DNA from: Amycolatopsis sp. GM8
GTDB taxonomy: Bacteria; Actinomycetota; Actinomycetes; Mycobacteriales; Pseudonocardiaceae
Length of the DNA stretch: 64,000 bases
Reading direction: 5' to 3'
NCBI RefSeq assembly: GCF_021653975.1
Contig: NZ_JAJKFK010000007.1
Location: 434,001-498,000, forward strand
The stretch's first letter is position 1. Each line of letters starts with the position of its first letter. The notes beneath the pieces are model-generated. The model ran no database searches, was not told the origin of the DNA, and saw only the letters and a list, made by a program, of their open reading frames with translations. The translations under genes were made by a program, and so were the position numbers. Below are positions 33,223 through 43,765 of the stretch, in pieces.

Positions 33223-35582
33223 CCCTGCCCGTCTCGGCAGTACTGGGCGAGCTGACCACCGCACTGGACGCGCACGGCACCGCGGTGCTCGTCGCGCCGC
33301 CGGGCACCGGCAAGACGACCCTGGTCCCGCTCGCCCTGGCCGAGCACACCGGCGGGCGCATCGTGGTCGCCGAGCCCCGGCGGCTGGCGGCACGCGCGGC
33401 GGCGAGCCGGATGGCGTCGCTGCTCGGGGAGGAAGTCGGGCAGACGGTCGGCTATTCCGTGCGGGGCGATCGAAAAGTGTCCGCGCGCACGAGGATCGAG
33501 GTGGTCACGTCCGGGCTCCTCGTGCGGCGCGTCCAAGGTGATCCAGAACTGTCCGATGTGGACACTGTATTGCTGGACGAGTGCCACGAACGCCATCTCG
33601 ACGCGGATCTCTTGCTCGCGCTACTGCTCGACGTGCGGGGCGGGCTGCGCGAGGACCTGAAGTTGTTGGCCACGTCGGCCACCGTCGCCTCCGGGAGGCT
33701 CGCGACGTTGCTAGGCGGGGCCCCGGTGATCACCGCGCACGCCCGGACTTTCCCCGTCGAGCTCAGCTATCTGCCGCCCGCGCGGAACGAGCGCGTGGAA
33801 GCGTCGGTGGCCAGGGCGATCCGCACCGCATTGTCCGAAGTAGACGGTGACGTCCTCGCGTTCCTCCCCGGCGCCGGGGAGATTTCGCGAACCAGCTCAC
33901 TCCTGTCCGATGTGGACGCTGATGTCCTTCCGCTACACGGCAGGCTCACCGCGGCTCGGCAGGACGCGGCACTCAGATCCGGCCCACGCCGCCGGATCGT
34001 GCTGGCCACGGCGGTCGCCGAGTCGAGCCTCACCGTGCCCGGGGTGCGCGCCGTGGTCGACTCCGGCCTGGCCCGGGTGCCGCGCGTGGACCATCGCCGC
34101 GGCCTGCCCGGGCTCGCGACCGTGCGGGTTTCCGCGGCCGTCGCGGACCAGCGAGCCGGGCGCGCCGGGCGAGAGGCGCCGGGCCACGTGTACCGCTGCT
34201 GGGCGCAATACGAACAGGCCGGCCTGCCCGCCTATCCCGAACCCGCAATCCGGACCGCCGACCTGACCCGGCTGGCCCTCGAACTCGCCTGCTGGTCAAC
34301 GCCCGACGGCGCCGGGCTGTCGTGGTGGGACCCGCCGCCGGAAGGCCCGCTCAACGCCGGCCAGGAACTCCTCCGCACGCTGGGCGCGCTCGAACGCGGC
34401 GAGGTCACCGCACGCGGCCGGAAGATGGCCACGCTCGGCCTGCACCCCCGGCTCGCGCGGGCGCTCCTCGACGGTGCCGCGCAGGTCGGACCCCGCTCCG
34501 CGGCGGAGGTCGTGGCGCTGCTGGACACGGGCGGGACGCTCACCGACGTCGAGGCCGAACTGCGCCGGATCGCCACGGATCAGCGCTGGCGCACGGAAGT
34601 CCGGCGGCTCGCCCGTCTCGTGCCCGGCGCGCCGGAGGCGCCCGACCCGGCACTGGTCGTCGCGCTGGCCCATCCGGAACGGCTCGCACGCCGCCGGGAC
34701 AAGCATTCGCCGGTGTACCTGATGGCCGGTGGCACGGCGGCGGAACTGCCCAGCGGCAGCGGGCTCGGCGACGTCGAATGGCTCGCGATCGCCGAAGCGA
34801 CGCGCGATCCCGGGCGGGCGCACGGAATCATCCGGCTCGCCGCTCGCGCGGACGCCGAGCTCGCCCTGCGGGCAGCGCCGAATCTGGTGTCCGAAGTGGA
34901 CGAAGTGCGATGGGACGGCGATGTGGTCGCGCGCTCCGTGCGACGGCTGGGCGCGATCGTGCTGGCCGAGCGTCCGCTGGCCGACCCCGACCCGGAACTG
35001 GTGCGGGTGGCGCTACGAGATGGCCTGCGCAAGGAAGGTCTGAACCTTCTGTCCTGGCCGGACGGTGCTCGGAACCTGAGGCAGCGCTTGGCTTTCCTGC
35101 ACCGCGTGCACGGCGAGCCATGGCCGGACATGTCCGACGACGCGCTGCTCGCCGGCGCCGTGGACTGGCTGGGCACGGCCCGCCGCCGCGCCGATCTCGC
35201 CCGGATCGACACGGCGCGGGCCTTGCGTGGCCTGCTTCCGTGGCCCGAGGCCGCCCGCCTCGACGAGCTGGCGCCCGAACGGATCGAGGTGCCGTCGGGC
35301 TCGCGCATCCGGGTCGACTACGCGACCGGCGAACCGGTACTCGCCGTGAAGCTGCAGGAAACGTTCGGCTGGCTGGAAACCCCGCGCGTGTCCGGCGTGC
35401 CGGTAGTGCTGCACCTGCTCTCCCCCGCCGGTCGGCCGGCCGCGGTGACGAGTGACCTGAAATCCTTCTGGCACAACGGTTATCCAGCCGTCCGCGCGGA
35501 ACTCCGCGGCCGCTATCCCAAACATCCCTGGCCGGAGGACCCGCTCACCGCCACCGCGACACGGCGGATCAAGCGGTCGTGA
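33219..35582 (+). CDS. hrpB: ATP-dependent helicase HrpB
   Basis: 787 aa, close to the usual HrpB length. The Walker A motif is APPGTGKTT at ~21-29, motif Ia VAEPRRLAARAAA, DEAH box DECHERH, motif III ATSAT, and motif VI QRAGRAGREAPGHVYRCW. The C-terminal HrpB domain includes WPEAARLDELAPERIEVPSG and ends HPWPEDPLTATATRR. It is a DEAH-box superfamily-2 helicase whose cellular role is not settled. The ATG lies in the 4-bp overlap with the upstream lipoprotein gene; the 3' end overlaps the convergent hydrolase by 14 bp. Confidence 0.93.
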   Translation: MTLPVSAVLGELTTALDAHGTAVLVAPPGTGKTTLVPLALAEHTGGRIVVAEPRRLAARAAASRMASLLGEEVGQTVGYSVRGDRKVSARTRIEVVTSGLLVRRVQGDPELSDVDTVLLDECHERHLDADLLLALLLDVRGGLREDLKLLATSATVASGRLATLLGGAPVITAHARTFPVELSYLPPARNERVEASVARAIRTALSEVDGDVLAFLPGAGEISRTSSLLSDVDADVLPLHGRLTAARQDAALRSGPRRRIVLATAVAESSLTVPGVRAVVDSGLARVPRVDHRRGLPGLATVRVSAAVADQRAGRAGREAPGHVYRCWAQYEQAGLPAYPEPAIRTADLTRLALELACWSTPDGAGLSWWDPPPEGPLNAGQELLRTLGALERGEVTARGRKMATLGLHPRLARALLDGAAQVGPRSAAEVVALLDTGGTLTDVEAELRRIATDQRWRTEVRRLARLVPGAPEAPDPALVVALAHPERLARRRDKHSPVYLMAGGTAAELPSGSGLGDVEWLAIAEATRDPGRAHGIIRLAARADAELALRAAPNLVSEVDEVRWDGDVVARSVRRLGAIVLAERPLADPDPELVRVALRDGLRKEGLNLLSWPDGARNLRQRLAFLHRVHGEPWPDMSDDALLAGAVDWLGTARRRADLARIDTARALRGLLPWPEAARLDELAPERIEVPSGSRIRVDYATGEPVLAVKLQETFGWLETPRVSGVPVVLHLLSPAGRPAAVTSDLKSFWHNGYPAVRAELRGRYPKHPWPEDPLTATATRRIKRS

Positions 35583-36282
35583 GGTCGATCAGCTGAAGCG
35601 CCTGCGGCCACGACAGCGAGAAAGCCTCGGCGTTGACCGGGTTCCCGTGTCGCTGGCTGCTGCTGAAGCCGTGCTCGGCGTGCGGGAACAGCTGCACGAA
35701 AGTCGCGCCGCTCGCGCGCGACTCGAGCGCGTCCCGCAGCCGGCGGAAGCTCTCGACCGGCACCAGGTCGTCCGACCCCGGGTAGATCAGCAGCGCCGGT
35801 GCCTCGATCTGCGCGGTATGTGTCACGGCGTCGACGGTGTGGTTCGGCGCGGGGGTACCCGGCACGGTCGGGTGGTAGGCGATGACGTTCGCGACCCGCT
35901 TGTCCTGTCCGGCCAGGATCAGCGCGAACCGGCCGCCGAGGCACCAGCCGATGACGCCGGCCTTGGTGCAGCCGAGTTCGCCGAACAGGTGGTCCAGCAA
36001 GGTGCGCTGCTCGGTCAGGCAGGTGTCGTCGTCGAGCTTGGCCATCCGCTCGAACAGCTCGGCGAGGTTGGTGTCGTCGCTGCTCACGCCATGCCAAGGG
36101 TCCCAGGCCAGCGCCGTCACCCCGCGGGCGGCCAGTTCGTCGGCCCACTCCCGGATCTGCGCTCCGATACCGGTGATCATCGGCACCAGGAGCATGCCCC
36201 GGGTGGAGCCGCCCACCGGGCGGGCGAGGTAGGCGTTCAGGCCGTTCACGCTGGTGAAGGAGGTCTCCGTCGCAATTGTCAT
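35569..36282 (-). CDS. dienelactone hydrolase family protein
   Basis: 237 aa. The alpha/beta-hydrolase fold has the cysteine nucleophile of dienelactone hydrolases in GVIGWCLGGRFAL (G-x-C-x-G), Asp in LLIYPGSDDLVPVE and His in LFPHAEHGFS. The ATG at 36282 is the first codon after which the homologous sequence starts. It is convergent with hrpB, overlapping by 14 bp. Substrate unknown. Confidence 0.88.
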   Translation of the reverse strand: MTIATETSFTSVNGLNAYLARPVGGSTRGMLLVPMITGIGAQIREWADELAARGVTALAWDPWHGVSSDDTNLAELFERMAKLDDDTCLTEQRTLLDHLFGELGCTKAGVIGWCLGGRFALILAGQDKRVANVIAYHPTVPGTPAPNHTVDAVTHTAQIEAPALLIYPGSDDLVPVESFRRLRDALESRASGATFVQLFPHAEHGFSSSQRHGNPVNAEAFSLSWPQALQLIDLTTA

Positions 36283-36316
36283 GCTGGGAACCGTAGCGAG
36301 ATGAGATGATCGGCCG

Positions 36317-37111
36317 ATGAATGACCGCACTCTCGCCGCGCAGCTCGGCAGCCTGCCCGAGGGCATCGCGGCGCTTCCGGAGGAGGACCAGCAGGACCTC
36401 TCGGACGCGTTGCACGAGGCGAGACGACGGCAGGCGCGTGCACTCGCGAAGGCGGGAAACGAGGCGCTGCGGTTCATCCCCGCGCTGCTGCGGCCGGCGG
36501 TCCGCCGCGCGATGGGGCTCTGGATGACCTCGGACGCGGAGATCCGCAAGCTCGCCCGGACGCTCGGCGTGGCCCCGGAACGGTTCGGCTACCTGCGCGA
36601 AGTGCCGCCCGAGGAGCTTCGGCGGCTGCGCGCACAAGTGACCAGCGCGCTCTACGACGCGCACCTGGATGTGCTGGAACGAATGGCCGGCGCGAGCCGC
36701 CTGCTGCCGAACTCGCTGCTGGCGCGGATCGCCGAGCGGGTGTTCGGGCCGCTGCTGTCGGCCCGGATAGCGGGTCTGGTCGACGTGACACACGGGGTCG
36801 ACATCGCCAAACGGCTCTCGCCGGGGTTTCTCGCCGATGTGGCGGCAGAACTGGATCCGCGGCGCGCGGCCGGGATCATCGCCGGTCTCCCGGCGCCGGT
36901 GGTGACGAAGGTGGCGGCGGAGCTTGCCCGCCGCGAGGACTGGATCACCATCGCCCGGTTCGTCGACATGCTGCCGCGGCGCACGATCATGGCGAGCGTC
37001 GAAGTCATTCCGCCGGATGCGCTGGCCCGGGTCGCCGAATTGCTCGACGACCCGGCGCGCGTGCACTACGTGCTCCCGGCCGACCGGATCGACGACGATC
37101 TGGCGGGCTGA
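36317..37111 (+). CDS. hypothetical protein with MgtE-N-like helical repeats
   Basis: 264 aa, helical and soluble. The C-terminal half has repeats like those of the MgtE intracellular N domain: FLADVAAELDPRRAAGIIAG, LPAPVVTKVAAELARR, then IARFVDMLPRRTIMASVEVI and PPDALARVAELLDD. There is no membrane channel part. It is transcribed away from the dienelactone hydrolase gene. Function unknown. Confidence 0.7.
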   Translation: MNDRTLAAQLGSLPEGIAALPEEDQQDLSDALHEARRRQARALAKAGNEALRFIPALLRPAVRRAMGLWMTSDAEIRKLARTLGVAPERFGYLREVPPEELRRLRAQVTSALYDAHLDVLERMAGASRLLPNSLLARIAERVFGPLLSARIAGLVDVTHGVDIAKRLSPGFLADVAAELDPRRAAGIIAGLPAPVVTKVAAELARREDWITIARFVDMLPRRTIMASVEVIPPDALARVAELLDDPARVHYVLPADRIDDDLAG

Positions 37112-37124
37112 GGCACCGGAACCG

Positions 37125-37346
37125 CTACGCGGCGATCAGATAAATCCCATATCCGACAATGGCAACGCAGACGGCGAAGCAGATCACCGCCGTGGTGAGA
37201 CCGGCGGCGCCGCTGGTACCCCCCTCGCGCGCGGTCACGCGAGCGGCGAGCCCGCGCACCCCGAAGGCGAACACGCCCGTGATGATGACGACCGCGACGA
37301 TGGCGATCAGGAAGACGCTGCCCAGGGCAGCCCAGTCGATGTTCAT
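37125..37346 (-). CDS. small two-helix membrane protein, PitA-associated
   Basis: 73 aa. Helix 1 is LGSVFLIAIVAVVIITGVFA and helix 2 is TTAVICFAVCVAIVGYGIYL, joined by a short basic loop. It starts 8 bp after the pitA stop on the same strand, so it is in the phosphate-transporter operon. Similar small proteins follow pitA in other actinobacteria; the role is not known. Confidence 0.7.
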   Translation of the reverse strand: MNIDWAALGSVFLIAIVAVVIITGVFAFGVRGLAARVTAREGGTSGAAGLTTAVICFAVCVAIVGYGIYLIAA

Positions 37347-37354
37347 CGCGCTCC

Positions 37355-38482
37355 TCAGGCGGCCGCGGCGGCCGGCGCGGCCGGCGCGGTGTCGTTGACA
37401 TTGCTGGCGGTCACGGGGTTACGCCGCGACAACAGGTAGACCGCCACCGCGATGGCCACCCCGACCACGCCCACCAGGATCGTGCCGACGCTGCCCGTGC
37501 TCGCGGCCTCCGAGGCAACGGCACCGACGATGGCCGCCGCGGGCAGCGTGAACAGCCACGCCAGCACCATCCGGCCCGCGACGCCCCACCGCACCTCGTC
37601 GAGCTTGCGACCGACACCCGAGCCGATGATTCCGCCCGAGCACACGTGCGTAGTGGACAGCGCGAACCCGAGGTGGGACGACGCGAGGATCGTCACCGCG
37701 GCACTGGTCTCCGCGGCAAACCCTTGCGGGGTCTCGATTTCGGTGATCTTCTTGCCCATGGTCTGGATGATCCGCCAGCCTCCGAGGTACGTGCCGGCCG
37801 CGATCGCCACCCCCGAAACGATGATGACCCAGAGCGGCGGCGTGGAGCCGGCCGCGAGCGATCCGGACGCGATCAGCGTCAGCGTGATGACGCCCATCGT
37901 CTTCTGCCCGTCACTGGTGCCGTGGGCGAGGGAGACCAGCGACGCCGAAAGTGCTTGCGCTGTCTTGAAAGACTTGGACACCGTGTCCTGCCGCGCGGAG
38001 GCGGTGATCCGGTAGACGAGGAAAGTGCCGGCCACCGCGACGATCCCGGCCACGATCGGCGACGCGACGGCGGGGATCAGGATCTTCGACACGATGGTGC
38101 TGAAGTGCACGGCGTCGGCACCGACGCCGACCCACGTCGCGCCGATCAGGCCACCGAACAAGGCATGCGAAGAGCTCGACGGCAAGCCGAGCAACCAGGT
38201 GAGGAGATTCCAGACGATCGCGCCGACCAACCCGGCGAAGACGATCGCCGGCGTCACTTTGGTGTCGTCGACGATGCCGCCGGAGATCGTCTTGGCGACC
38301 TCGATGGACAGGAATGCGCCGACCAGGTTCAGGACGGCGGAGATCGCGACCGCGATTCTCGGCTTGAGCGCGCCAGTTGCGATTGATGTCGCCATGGCGT
38401 TTGCTGTGTCATGGAAGCCGTTGGTGAAGTCGAAGGCTAATGCCGCGACCACCACGACAATGACAATGAGTGAGGGATCCAC
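37355..38482 (-). CDS. pitA: low-affinity inorganic phosphate transporter PitA
   Basis: 375 aa, about ten membrane helices. The Pit signature is seen twice: DFTNGFHDTANAMATSIATG near the N-terminus, and the C-terminal repeat SSHLGFALSTTHVCSGGIIG. SLPSSSSHAL-type loops and LAHGTSDGQKTMGVITL are also typical of PiT/PHO4 permeases, which import metal-phosphate with protons. The GTG start gives a protein beginning at the first helix. It ends in an Ala/Pro-rich tail. The small membrane protein follows. Confidence 0.93.
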   Translation of the reverse strand: MDPSLIVIVVVVAALAFDFTNGFHDTANAMATSIATGALKPRIAVAISAVLNLVGAFLSIEVAKTISGGIVDDTKVTPAIVFAGLVGAIVWNLLTWLLGLPSSSSHALFGGLIGATWVGVGADAVHFSTIVSKILIPAVASPIVAGIVAVAGTFLVYRITASARQDTVSKSFKTAQALSASLVSLAHGTSDGQKTMGVITLTLIASGSLAAGSTPPLWVIIVSGVAIAAGTYLGGWRIIQTMGKKITEIETPQGFAAETSAAVTILASSHLGFALSTTHVCSGGIIGSGVGRKLDEVRWGVAGRMVLAWLFTLPAAAIVGAVASEAASTGSVGTILVGVVGVAIAVAVYLLSRRNPVTASNVNDTAPAAPAAAAA

Positions 38483-38509
38483 GGGCGCCGAGGCTACCGA
38501 GGGAGCTAC

Positions 38510-39676
38510 TCACATAGACGGTCTGTAGCTGAACATCGAGTGAACGCCGCGCTGCCAAACACCCCAGGTCAGGTGTACTCCTGGGCGATATGCGAAGTGT
38601 GTCACGGATGGGGCATTCAGTACATGTAAATCCGCCCGTGCACCCATCCGGACTACCCCCACATCATCTCTATGGAGTGCACGTGCACCACCCGCTGTAG
38701 CCGCCCAGATCGATTCCTCGACCGACATCCCCATCTGCAGGACGGCGGTCGCGACGCAGAAGGCCATCGAAGTCGTGTAGGAGCTGCCGGGATTGGCGTT
38801 GGTGGCCAGTGCGACGACGGCGCCCGCGTCCAGCAACCGCCGGGCGGGCGCGAGTGGCTGGCGGGTGGACAGATCACACGCCGGCAACAGGGTCGCCACG
38901 GTGTCCGACGACGCGAGGGCGTCTACGTCCGCGTCCGTCAGATAGGTGCAGTGGTCGACGCTGGCCGCGCCGTGGCGGACCGCGAGCTGAACTCCGGGGC
39001 CGGGACCGAGCTGGTTGCCGTGCACGCGGAGACCGAGCCCGCGTTCGGCGCCCGCCCGCAACACCCGCCCGGACTGGGCCTCGTCGAACGCGCCCCGCTC
39101 ACAGAAGACGTCCACCCAGCCGACCAGATCCGTTACAGCGTCGAGCATCTCGCCGGACACATCGTCCACATAGGACTCCGCGTCGATGCCCGGCGGGACT
39201 AGGTGGGCGCCGAGGAACGTGACCTCGTCGACCACCTCGGCGGCGATCCGCGCGGATCGCGTTTCGTCCACAACGGACAGTCCGTAGCCGGTCTTCGTCT
39301 CCAGGCAGGTCGTGCCCTGACGCAACGCTTCGTCGACGTGTTTTCGCAGGTTGGCGGCCAGCTGCTCATCGGACGCGGCACGGGTGGCCGTCACCGTGGT
39401 GACGATTCCGCCCGCGGTGTAAGGCTTTCCCGCCATCCGCGCTTCGAACTCGGCCGTCCGGTCCCCGGCGAAGACCAGGTGCGTGTGGCTGTCCACCCAG
39501 CCCGGCAGCGCGGCCCTGCCCTCGACGTCGACGCGCTCGTCGGCCGCGGGCGCGGCGCCGGCCGGGCCGACCCACGCGATGCGCTCACCGTCGAGCACGA
39601 CCGCAGCGTCGCGCAGCCGGCCGGTCTCCGGATCGTTCGTGGTCAGCTCGCCGATATTGTCGATCAGGATCGCCAC
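38510..39676 (-). CDS. hutI: imidazolonepropionase
   Basis: 388 aa. The amidohydrolase metal motif is in PGWVDSHTHLVFAGDRTAEF (H-x-H). GLRVHGNQLGPGPGVQLAVR and SVDHCTYLTDADVDALASS supply the further His ligands, and TNANPGSS the Asp-equivalent region. It hydrolyses 4-imidazolone-5-propanoate to N-formimidoyl-L-glutamate, the third step of histidine breakdown. The GTG at 39676 is used; it overlaps the hutF stop by 13 bp, and the reading frame upstream of it has no protein character. Confidence 0.93.
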   Translation of the reverse strand: MAILIDNIGELTTNDPETGRLRDAAVVLDGERIAWVGPAGAAPAADERVDVEGRAALPGWVDSHTHLVFAGDRTAEFEARMAGKPYTAGGIVTTVTATRAASDEQLAANLRKHVDEALRQGTTCLETKTGYGLSVVDETRSARIAAEVVDEVTFLGAHLVPPGIDAESYVDDVSGEMLDAVTDLVGWVDVFCERGAFDEAQSGRVLRAGAERGLGLRVHGNQLGPGPGVQLAVRHGAASVDHCTYLTDADVDALASSDTVATLLPACDLSTRQPLAPARRLLDAGAVVALATNANPGSSYTTSMAFCVATAVLQMGMSVEESIWAATAGGARALHRDDVGVVRMGARADLHVLNAPSVTHFAYRPGVHLTWGVWQRGVHSMFSYRPSM

Positions 39677-40926
39677 AGCGCCTCGATCTCCTTTGCCAGC
39701 AACGTTTCCGGTCGCTCGATGAGCTGGTGCGCCCGGTCGCGGACCACCCGGCGCCCGGCGACGAACACGTCGGTCACGTCGGCCGCCGACGCGGCGAGCA
39801 CGACGGCCGCCGGCTCGATCCCGGCCGTCCGCACCGATCCGAGGTCCACCACGACGAGGTCGGCGGGCGCGCCCGCGACCAGACCTGGCCCCGTCGCCGC
39901 GGCGACCAGCTCGTCCGTCGTGAACCGGCCGCGCCTTTCCGACCCGAGCCGCTCGTTCATCTCCAGTGCCTTGGCTTCCTCGAACGGATCGATGACGGCA
40001 TGACTGTCGCTGCCGAGGCACAGCGGCACGCCCGCGTCGGCCAGCGCCCGGGCGGGACCGATGCCATCTCCGAGATCCCGTTCCGTGGTGGGGCAAATGC
40101 ACACCCGCGTGCCTGTCTCGGCCAGCGTGCGGATGTCGTCCTCGGTCAGATGCGTGGCGTGGACGGCGACGGTGTCCGGCCCGAGCACGCCCGCGTCGGC
40201 GAGCACCCGCGTCGGGGTCCGGCCGTGGTAGGCGAGGCAGTCCTCGTTCTCCGCTCGCTGTTCGGACAGGTGGACGTGCAGCGGCCGCCCGCTGACGAGC
40301 GGCAGCTGATCGTCCGGAACGGCACGGACCGAATGCACGGCGGCGCCGACCCGGGCCTGCGCGGGGGGCTTGAAGGCCTCGACCCGTTGCGCCCATGCGT
40401 CGACGTCGGCGTCCCCGAACCGCTGCTGCCGTTCGTCGAGCGGGCGACCGAAACCGCCTGCCAGGTAGCAGGTATCGAGCAGGGTGAGCCGGATACCCGC
40501 ATCCGCCGCGGCTTCTGCCAGCGCGTAGCCCATCGCGTTCGGATCGTCGTACGGGCGCCCGCCGGGCGCGTGATGCAGGTAGTGGAATTCGCTCACGCTC
40601 GTGTACCCGGCGAGCGTCATCTCGGCGAACACCCCGCGCGCGAGGCGGTAGTAGGAGTCGGGATCGAGCCGTCCGGCGAGCGTGTACATCCGCTCGCGCC
40701 AGGTCCAGAACGTGCCACGGTCGTGGTGGGTCCGACCCCGCAGGGCGCGGTGGAAGGCGTGCGAATGCTCGTTGGCGAAACCGGGCAGCACCAGTCCACT
40801 CAGGACTGTTCCGGTGCGCGGCTGACCTGGTATAAGCGCTTTCAGTACGCCGTCCTCGACGTCGATCCGCACGTCACTCGCCACCCCACCGGGCAGCCAG
40901 GCATGGGCACACCAGTAGGTGGTCAT
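39664..40926 (-). CDS. hutF: formimidoylglutamate deiminase
   Basis: 420 aa. The metal-binding motif is in PGFANEHSHAFHRALRGRTH, and SEFHYLHHAPGGRPYDDPNA is a HutF hallmark. VHLSEQRAENEDC and VHATHLTEDDIRTL supply the further His residues, and CLGSDSHAVIDPFEEAKALE the Asp. It converts N-formimidoyl-glutamate to N-formyl-glutamate plus ammonia. The ATG overlaps the stop of the amidohydrolase gene (ATGA) and its end overlaps hutI, so the operon is tightly coupled. Confidence 0.92.
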   Translation of the reverse strand: MTTYWCAHAWLPGGVASDVRIDVEDGVLKALIPGQPRTGTVLSGLVLPGFANEHSHAFHRALRGRTHHDRGTFWTWRERMYTLAGRLDPDSYYRLARGVFAEMTLAGYTSVSEFHYLHHAPGGRPYDDPNAMGYALAEAAADAGIRLTLLDTCYLAGGFGRPLDERQQRFGDADVDAWAQRVEAFKPPAQARVGAAVHSVRAVPDDQLPLVSGRPLHVHLSEQRAENEDCLAYHGRTPTRVLADAGVLGPDTVAVHATHLTEDDIRTLAETGTRVCICPTTERDLGDGIGPARALADAGVPLCLGSDSHAVIDPFEEAKALEMNERLGSERRGRFTTDELVAAATGPGLVAGAPADLVVVDLGSVRTAGIEPAAVVLAASAADVTDVFVAGRRVVRDRAHQLIERPETLLAKEIEALWRS

Positions 40927-42122
40927 GTCGACAGGTGCCTCAGCACGTCGGCGAGCGCCCGCGCGCCGCGCGCCACGTCTTCGTCCTCGGCGAACTCCTC
41001 GGGCGCATGGCTGATCCCTGTCGGGTTCCGCACGTACAGCATCCCGGTCCGGGCATACGGGGCCAGGATCGCGGCGTCGTGCCCGGCACCGGTCGGCAAT
41101 TCCGGTGCACCACCAAGGAAATTCGTCAGCTCGTCCCGCAGGTTCGCGTCGAACGCGACCGACCCGCCGTAGGACTCCTCGGCGAGTTTGACGACGCAGC
41201 CTTCCGCGGCCGCGGCCTCGCTCGCCACGTGGGCGATCTCGTCGACCAGCGGGCGCACCTGATCGTCACCGCTCGCCCGCGCGTCGAGCCACACGTCCAC
41301 AGTGGACGCGATGACATTCGTCCCGCCGGGCTTGGGCACGAGACGGCCGACGGTCGCCCGCGCGCCCTCGACCCGCGACGCGATCCGGTGCGCGGCCGCG
41401 ACCACTTCCGCGGCCGGGATCATCGGGTCGTGCCGGTCGCTCATCAGCGTCGCACCGGCATGATTTCCCTGGCCGGTGAAGGAGAATCGCCACCGCCCGT
41501 GGGCGATGACCGTGCTGCCGACGGCCACCGGCGCACCCAGGTCGATCAGCCCCCGGCCCTGCTCGACGTGCAGCTCCAGGAAGGTACCAATGCGGGAAAG
41601 CGCTTCCTCGTCGCGGCCGAACCGAACCGGGTCGAAGCCCGCCCGAACCGCGGCCTCGGCCAGGGTGCCGCCGTCCGGATCCCGCAACGCCCGCGCGCGA
41701 TCGGCGTCGATCGAGCCGGTGAGCAGCCGTGAGCCGAGGCACGGTACCCCGAAGCGACCACCCTCCTCCTCGGCAAACACCAGTACTGCCAACGGTTTTC
41801 CCGGCCTGAAGCCCTCCTTCTGGAGGGTCTCGACGGCGTCGAGCGCGCTGACCACCCCGAGCGGACCGTCGAACGCGCCACCGCCCGGCACCGAGTCGAG
41901 ATGGCTCCCCGTCACGAGCGCGTCCGGGCCCGGCGCGCCCCACCAGGCCCACAGGTTGCCGTTGCGATCGGTCTCGACGTCGAGCCCGAGCCGCCCGGCG
42001 CGCTCCGTGAACCACGTCCGCAGCTCACCCTCCGCGCGATCGAACAGATGCCGCGAATAGCCGCCGCGGGCCCGATCCCGTCCGACACCAGCGATCTCCG
42101 CGAGGAGTTCGACCGCGCTCAC
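40923..42122 (-). CDS. allantoate amidohydrolase-family M20 hydrolase of the hut operon
   Basis: 399 aa. It is an M20-type binuclear metal hydrolase: [20 protein letters not shown] (His/Asp ligands), [20 protein letters not shown] (the E-E catalytic and ligand pair), [20 protein letters not shown] and [11 protein letters not shown] (last His). This is the AllC/N-carbamoyl-L-amino-acid hydrolase family. In actinobacterial hut operons this enzyme sits between hutU and hutF; the family suggests it removes the formyl group from N-formyl-glutamate in place of HutG (inference from context). The GTG overlaps the hutU stop (GTGA). Confidence 0.85.
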   Translation of the reverse strand: MSAVELLAEIAGVGRDRARGGYSRHLFDRAEGELRTWFTERAGRLGLDVETDRNGNLWAWWGAPGPDALVTGSHLDSVPGGGAFDGPLGVVSALDAVETLQKEGFRPGKPLAVLVFAEEEGGRFGVPCLGSRLLTGSIDADRARALRDPDGGTLAEAAVRAGFDPVRFGRDEEALSRIGTFLELHVEQGRGLIDLGAPVAVGSTVIAHGRWRFSFTGQGNHAGATLMSDRHDPMIPAAEVVAAAHRIASRVEGARATVGRLVPKPGGTNVIASTVDVWLDARASGDDQVRPLVDEIAHVASEAAAAEGCVVKLAEESYGGSVAFDANLRDELTNFLGGAPELPTGAGHDAAILAPYARTGMLYVRNPTGISHAPEEFAEDEDVARGARALADVLRHLST

Positions 42123-43765
42123 GGCTTCTCCCGCATCGGCACCCGCACCCCGAGCTCGTCCGCGACCTCGACCGCGCGTTCGTAGCCCGCGTCGACGTGC
42201 CGGATCACGCCCATGCCCGGGTCGTTCGTCAGCACCCGCTCGATCTTCCGCCCCGCCAGCGACGTCCCGTCCGCGACGCACACCTGCCCGGCATGAATGG
42301 ACCGCCCCATCCCGACGCCGCCGCCATGGTGGATCGACACCCAGCTCGCCCCGGACGCGGTGTTGACCAGCGCGTTCAGCAACGGCCAGTCGGCGATCGC
42401 GTCCGAGCCGTCGGCCATCGCCTCGGTCTCGCGGTAAGGCGAAGCGACGCTGCCCGAGTCGAGGTGATCGCGCCCGATCACCACCGGCGCCTTCAGCTCG
42501 CCGCTGGCGACCATCTCGTTGAAGCGGACCCCGGCCAGGTGCCGCTCGCCGTAGCCGAGCCAGCAGATACGTGCCGGAAGCCCTTGGTAGGCAACGCGTT
42601 CCCCGGCCAGCCGGATCCACCGCGCGAGCGATTCGTTGTCCGGGAACAACTCGAGCATGGCGCGGTCGGTCGCCGCGATGTCCGCCGGATCGCCCGACAG
42701 CGCGGCCCACCGGAACGGGCCCTTGCCCTCACAGAACAGCGGCCGGATGTAGGCCGGCACGAACCCCGGGAAGTCGAACGCTCGCTCGCAGCCACCGAGC
42801 TTTGCCTCGCCACGCAACGAGTTCCCGTAGTCGAACACCTCGGCGCCCGCGTCGAGGAAGCCGACCATCGCGCCGACGTGCTCGGCCATCGAAGCACGCG
42901 CGCGGTCGGTGAACTCGTCCGGATTCTTCGCCGCGTAGTCGTGCCAGTCCTCGACACTCACCCCGATCGGCAGGTACGCGAGCGGGTCGTGCGCGGAGGT
43001 CTGGTCGGTGACGATGTCGACCTCGACCCCGCGGCGCAACAGCTCGGGCAGCACCTCCGCGGCGTTGCCGATCACCCCGACCGAAAGCGCTTTCCGATCC
43101 CGCTTCGCCGCCGTCACCCGCCGTACCGCATCGTCCACATCGGACGCCAGCTCGTCCAGATACCTTGTCTCCAAGCGGCGGCGCGCGCGGTCCGGGTCGC
43201 ATTCGACGACCAGCACCGCCCCGCCGTTCATCGTGACGGCAAGGGGTTGCGCGCCGCCCATCCCGCCCAGCCCGGCCGTCAGCGTGAGCGTGCCCGCGAG
43301 CGAGCCGCCGAACCGTTTAGCGGCGACCGCGGCGAAGGTCTCGTAGGTGCCCTGCAGGATCCCTTGCGTGCCAATGTAGATCCACGATCCCGCGGTCATC
43401 TGCCCGTACATCGTGAGCCCGAGCTGTTCGAGCCGGCGGAACTCCGGCCAGTTCGCCCAGTCCCCCACCAGGTTGGAGTTCGCGAGCAGCACCCGCGGCG
43501 CCCACTCGTGCGTCCGGAACACCCCGACCGGCTTGCCCGACTGGACGAGCAGCGTCTCGTCATCGTCCAAAGTGGTCAGACAGCGGGTGATCGCCTCGAA
43601 ACTTTCCCAGTTGCGGGCCGCTTTGCCGGTACCGCCGTAGACGACCAGGTCTTCCGGCCGCTCGGCGACCTCCGGATCGAGGTTGTTGTGGAACATCCGC
43701 AGTGCGGCCTCGGTCTGCCAGCTCTTGGCGGTGCGGACGGATCCGCGGGCAGCTCGCACGATCAT
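42119..43765 (-). CDS. hutU: urocanate hydratase
   Basis: 548 aa, the usual length. [20 protein letters not shown] and [20 protein letters not shown] are the urocanase N-terminal signature, followed by an NAD-binding [31 protein letters not shown] and [20 protein letters not shown] are also characteristic. It hydrates urocanate to imidazolonepropionate, with tightly bound NAD. It overlaps hutH (43762-43765) and the amidohydrolase gene by 4 bp each. Confidence 0.96.
   Translation of the reverse strand: MIVRAARGSVRTAKSWQTEAALRMFHNNLDPEVAERPEDLVVYGGTGKAARNWESFEAITRCLTTLDDDETLLVQSGKPVGVFRTHEWAPRVLLANSNLVGDWANWPEFRRLEQLGLTMYGQMTAGSWIYIGTQGILQGTYETFAAVAAKRFGGSLAGTLTLTAGLGGMGGAQPLAVTMNGGAVLVVECDPDRARRRLETRYLDELASDVDDAVRRVTAAKRDRKALSVGVIGNAAEVLPELLRRGVEVDIVTDQTSAHDPLAYLPIGVSVEDWHDYAAKNPDEFTDRARASMAEHVGAMVGFLDAGAEVFDYGNSLRGEAKLGGCERAFDFPGFVPAYIRPLFCEGKGPFRWAALSGDPADIAATDRAMLELFPDNESLARWIRLAGERVAYQGLPARICWLGYGERHLAGVRFNEMVASGELKAPVVIGRDHLDSGSVASPYRETEAMADGSDAIADWPLLNALVNTASGASWVSIHHGGGVGMGRSIHAGQVCVADGTSLAGRKIERVLTNDPGMGVIRHVDAGYERAVEVADELGVRVPMREKP

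Noticed and set aside
38510-40396. Extended hutI start upstream of 39676
   Set aside because: The extension is a shadow of hutF; the GTG at 39676 gives the standard protein and a 13-bp overlap.
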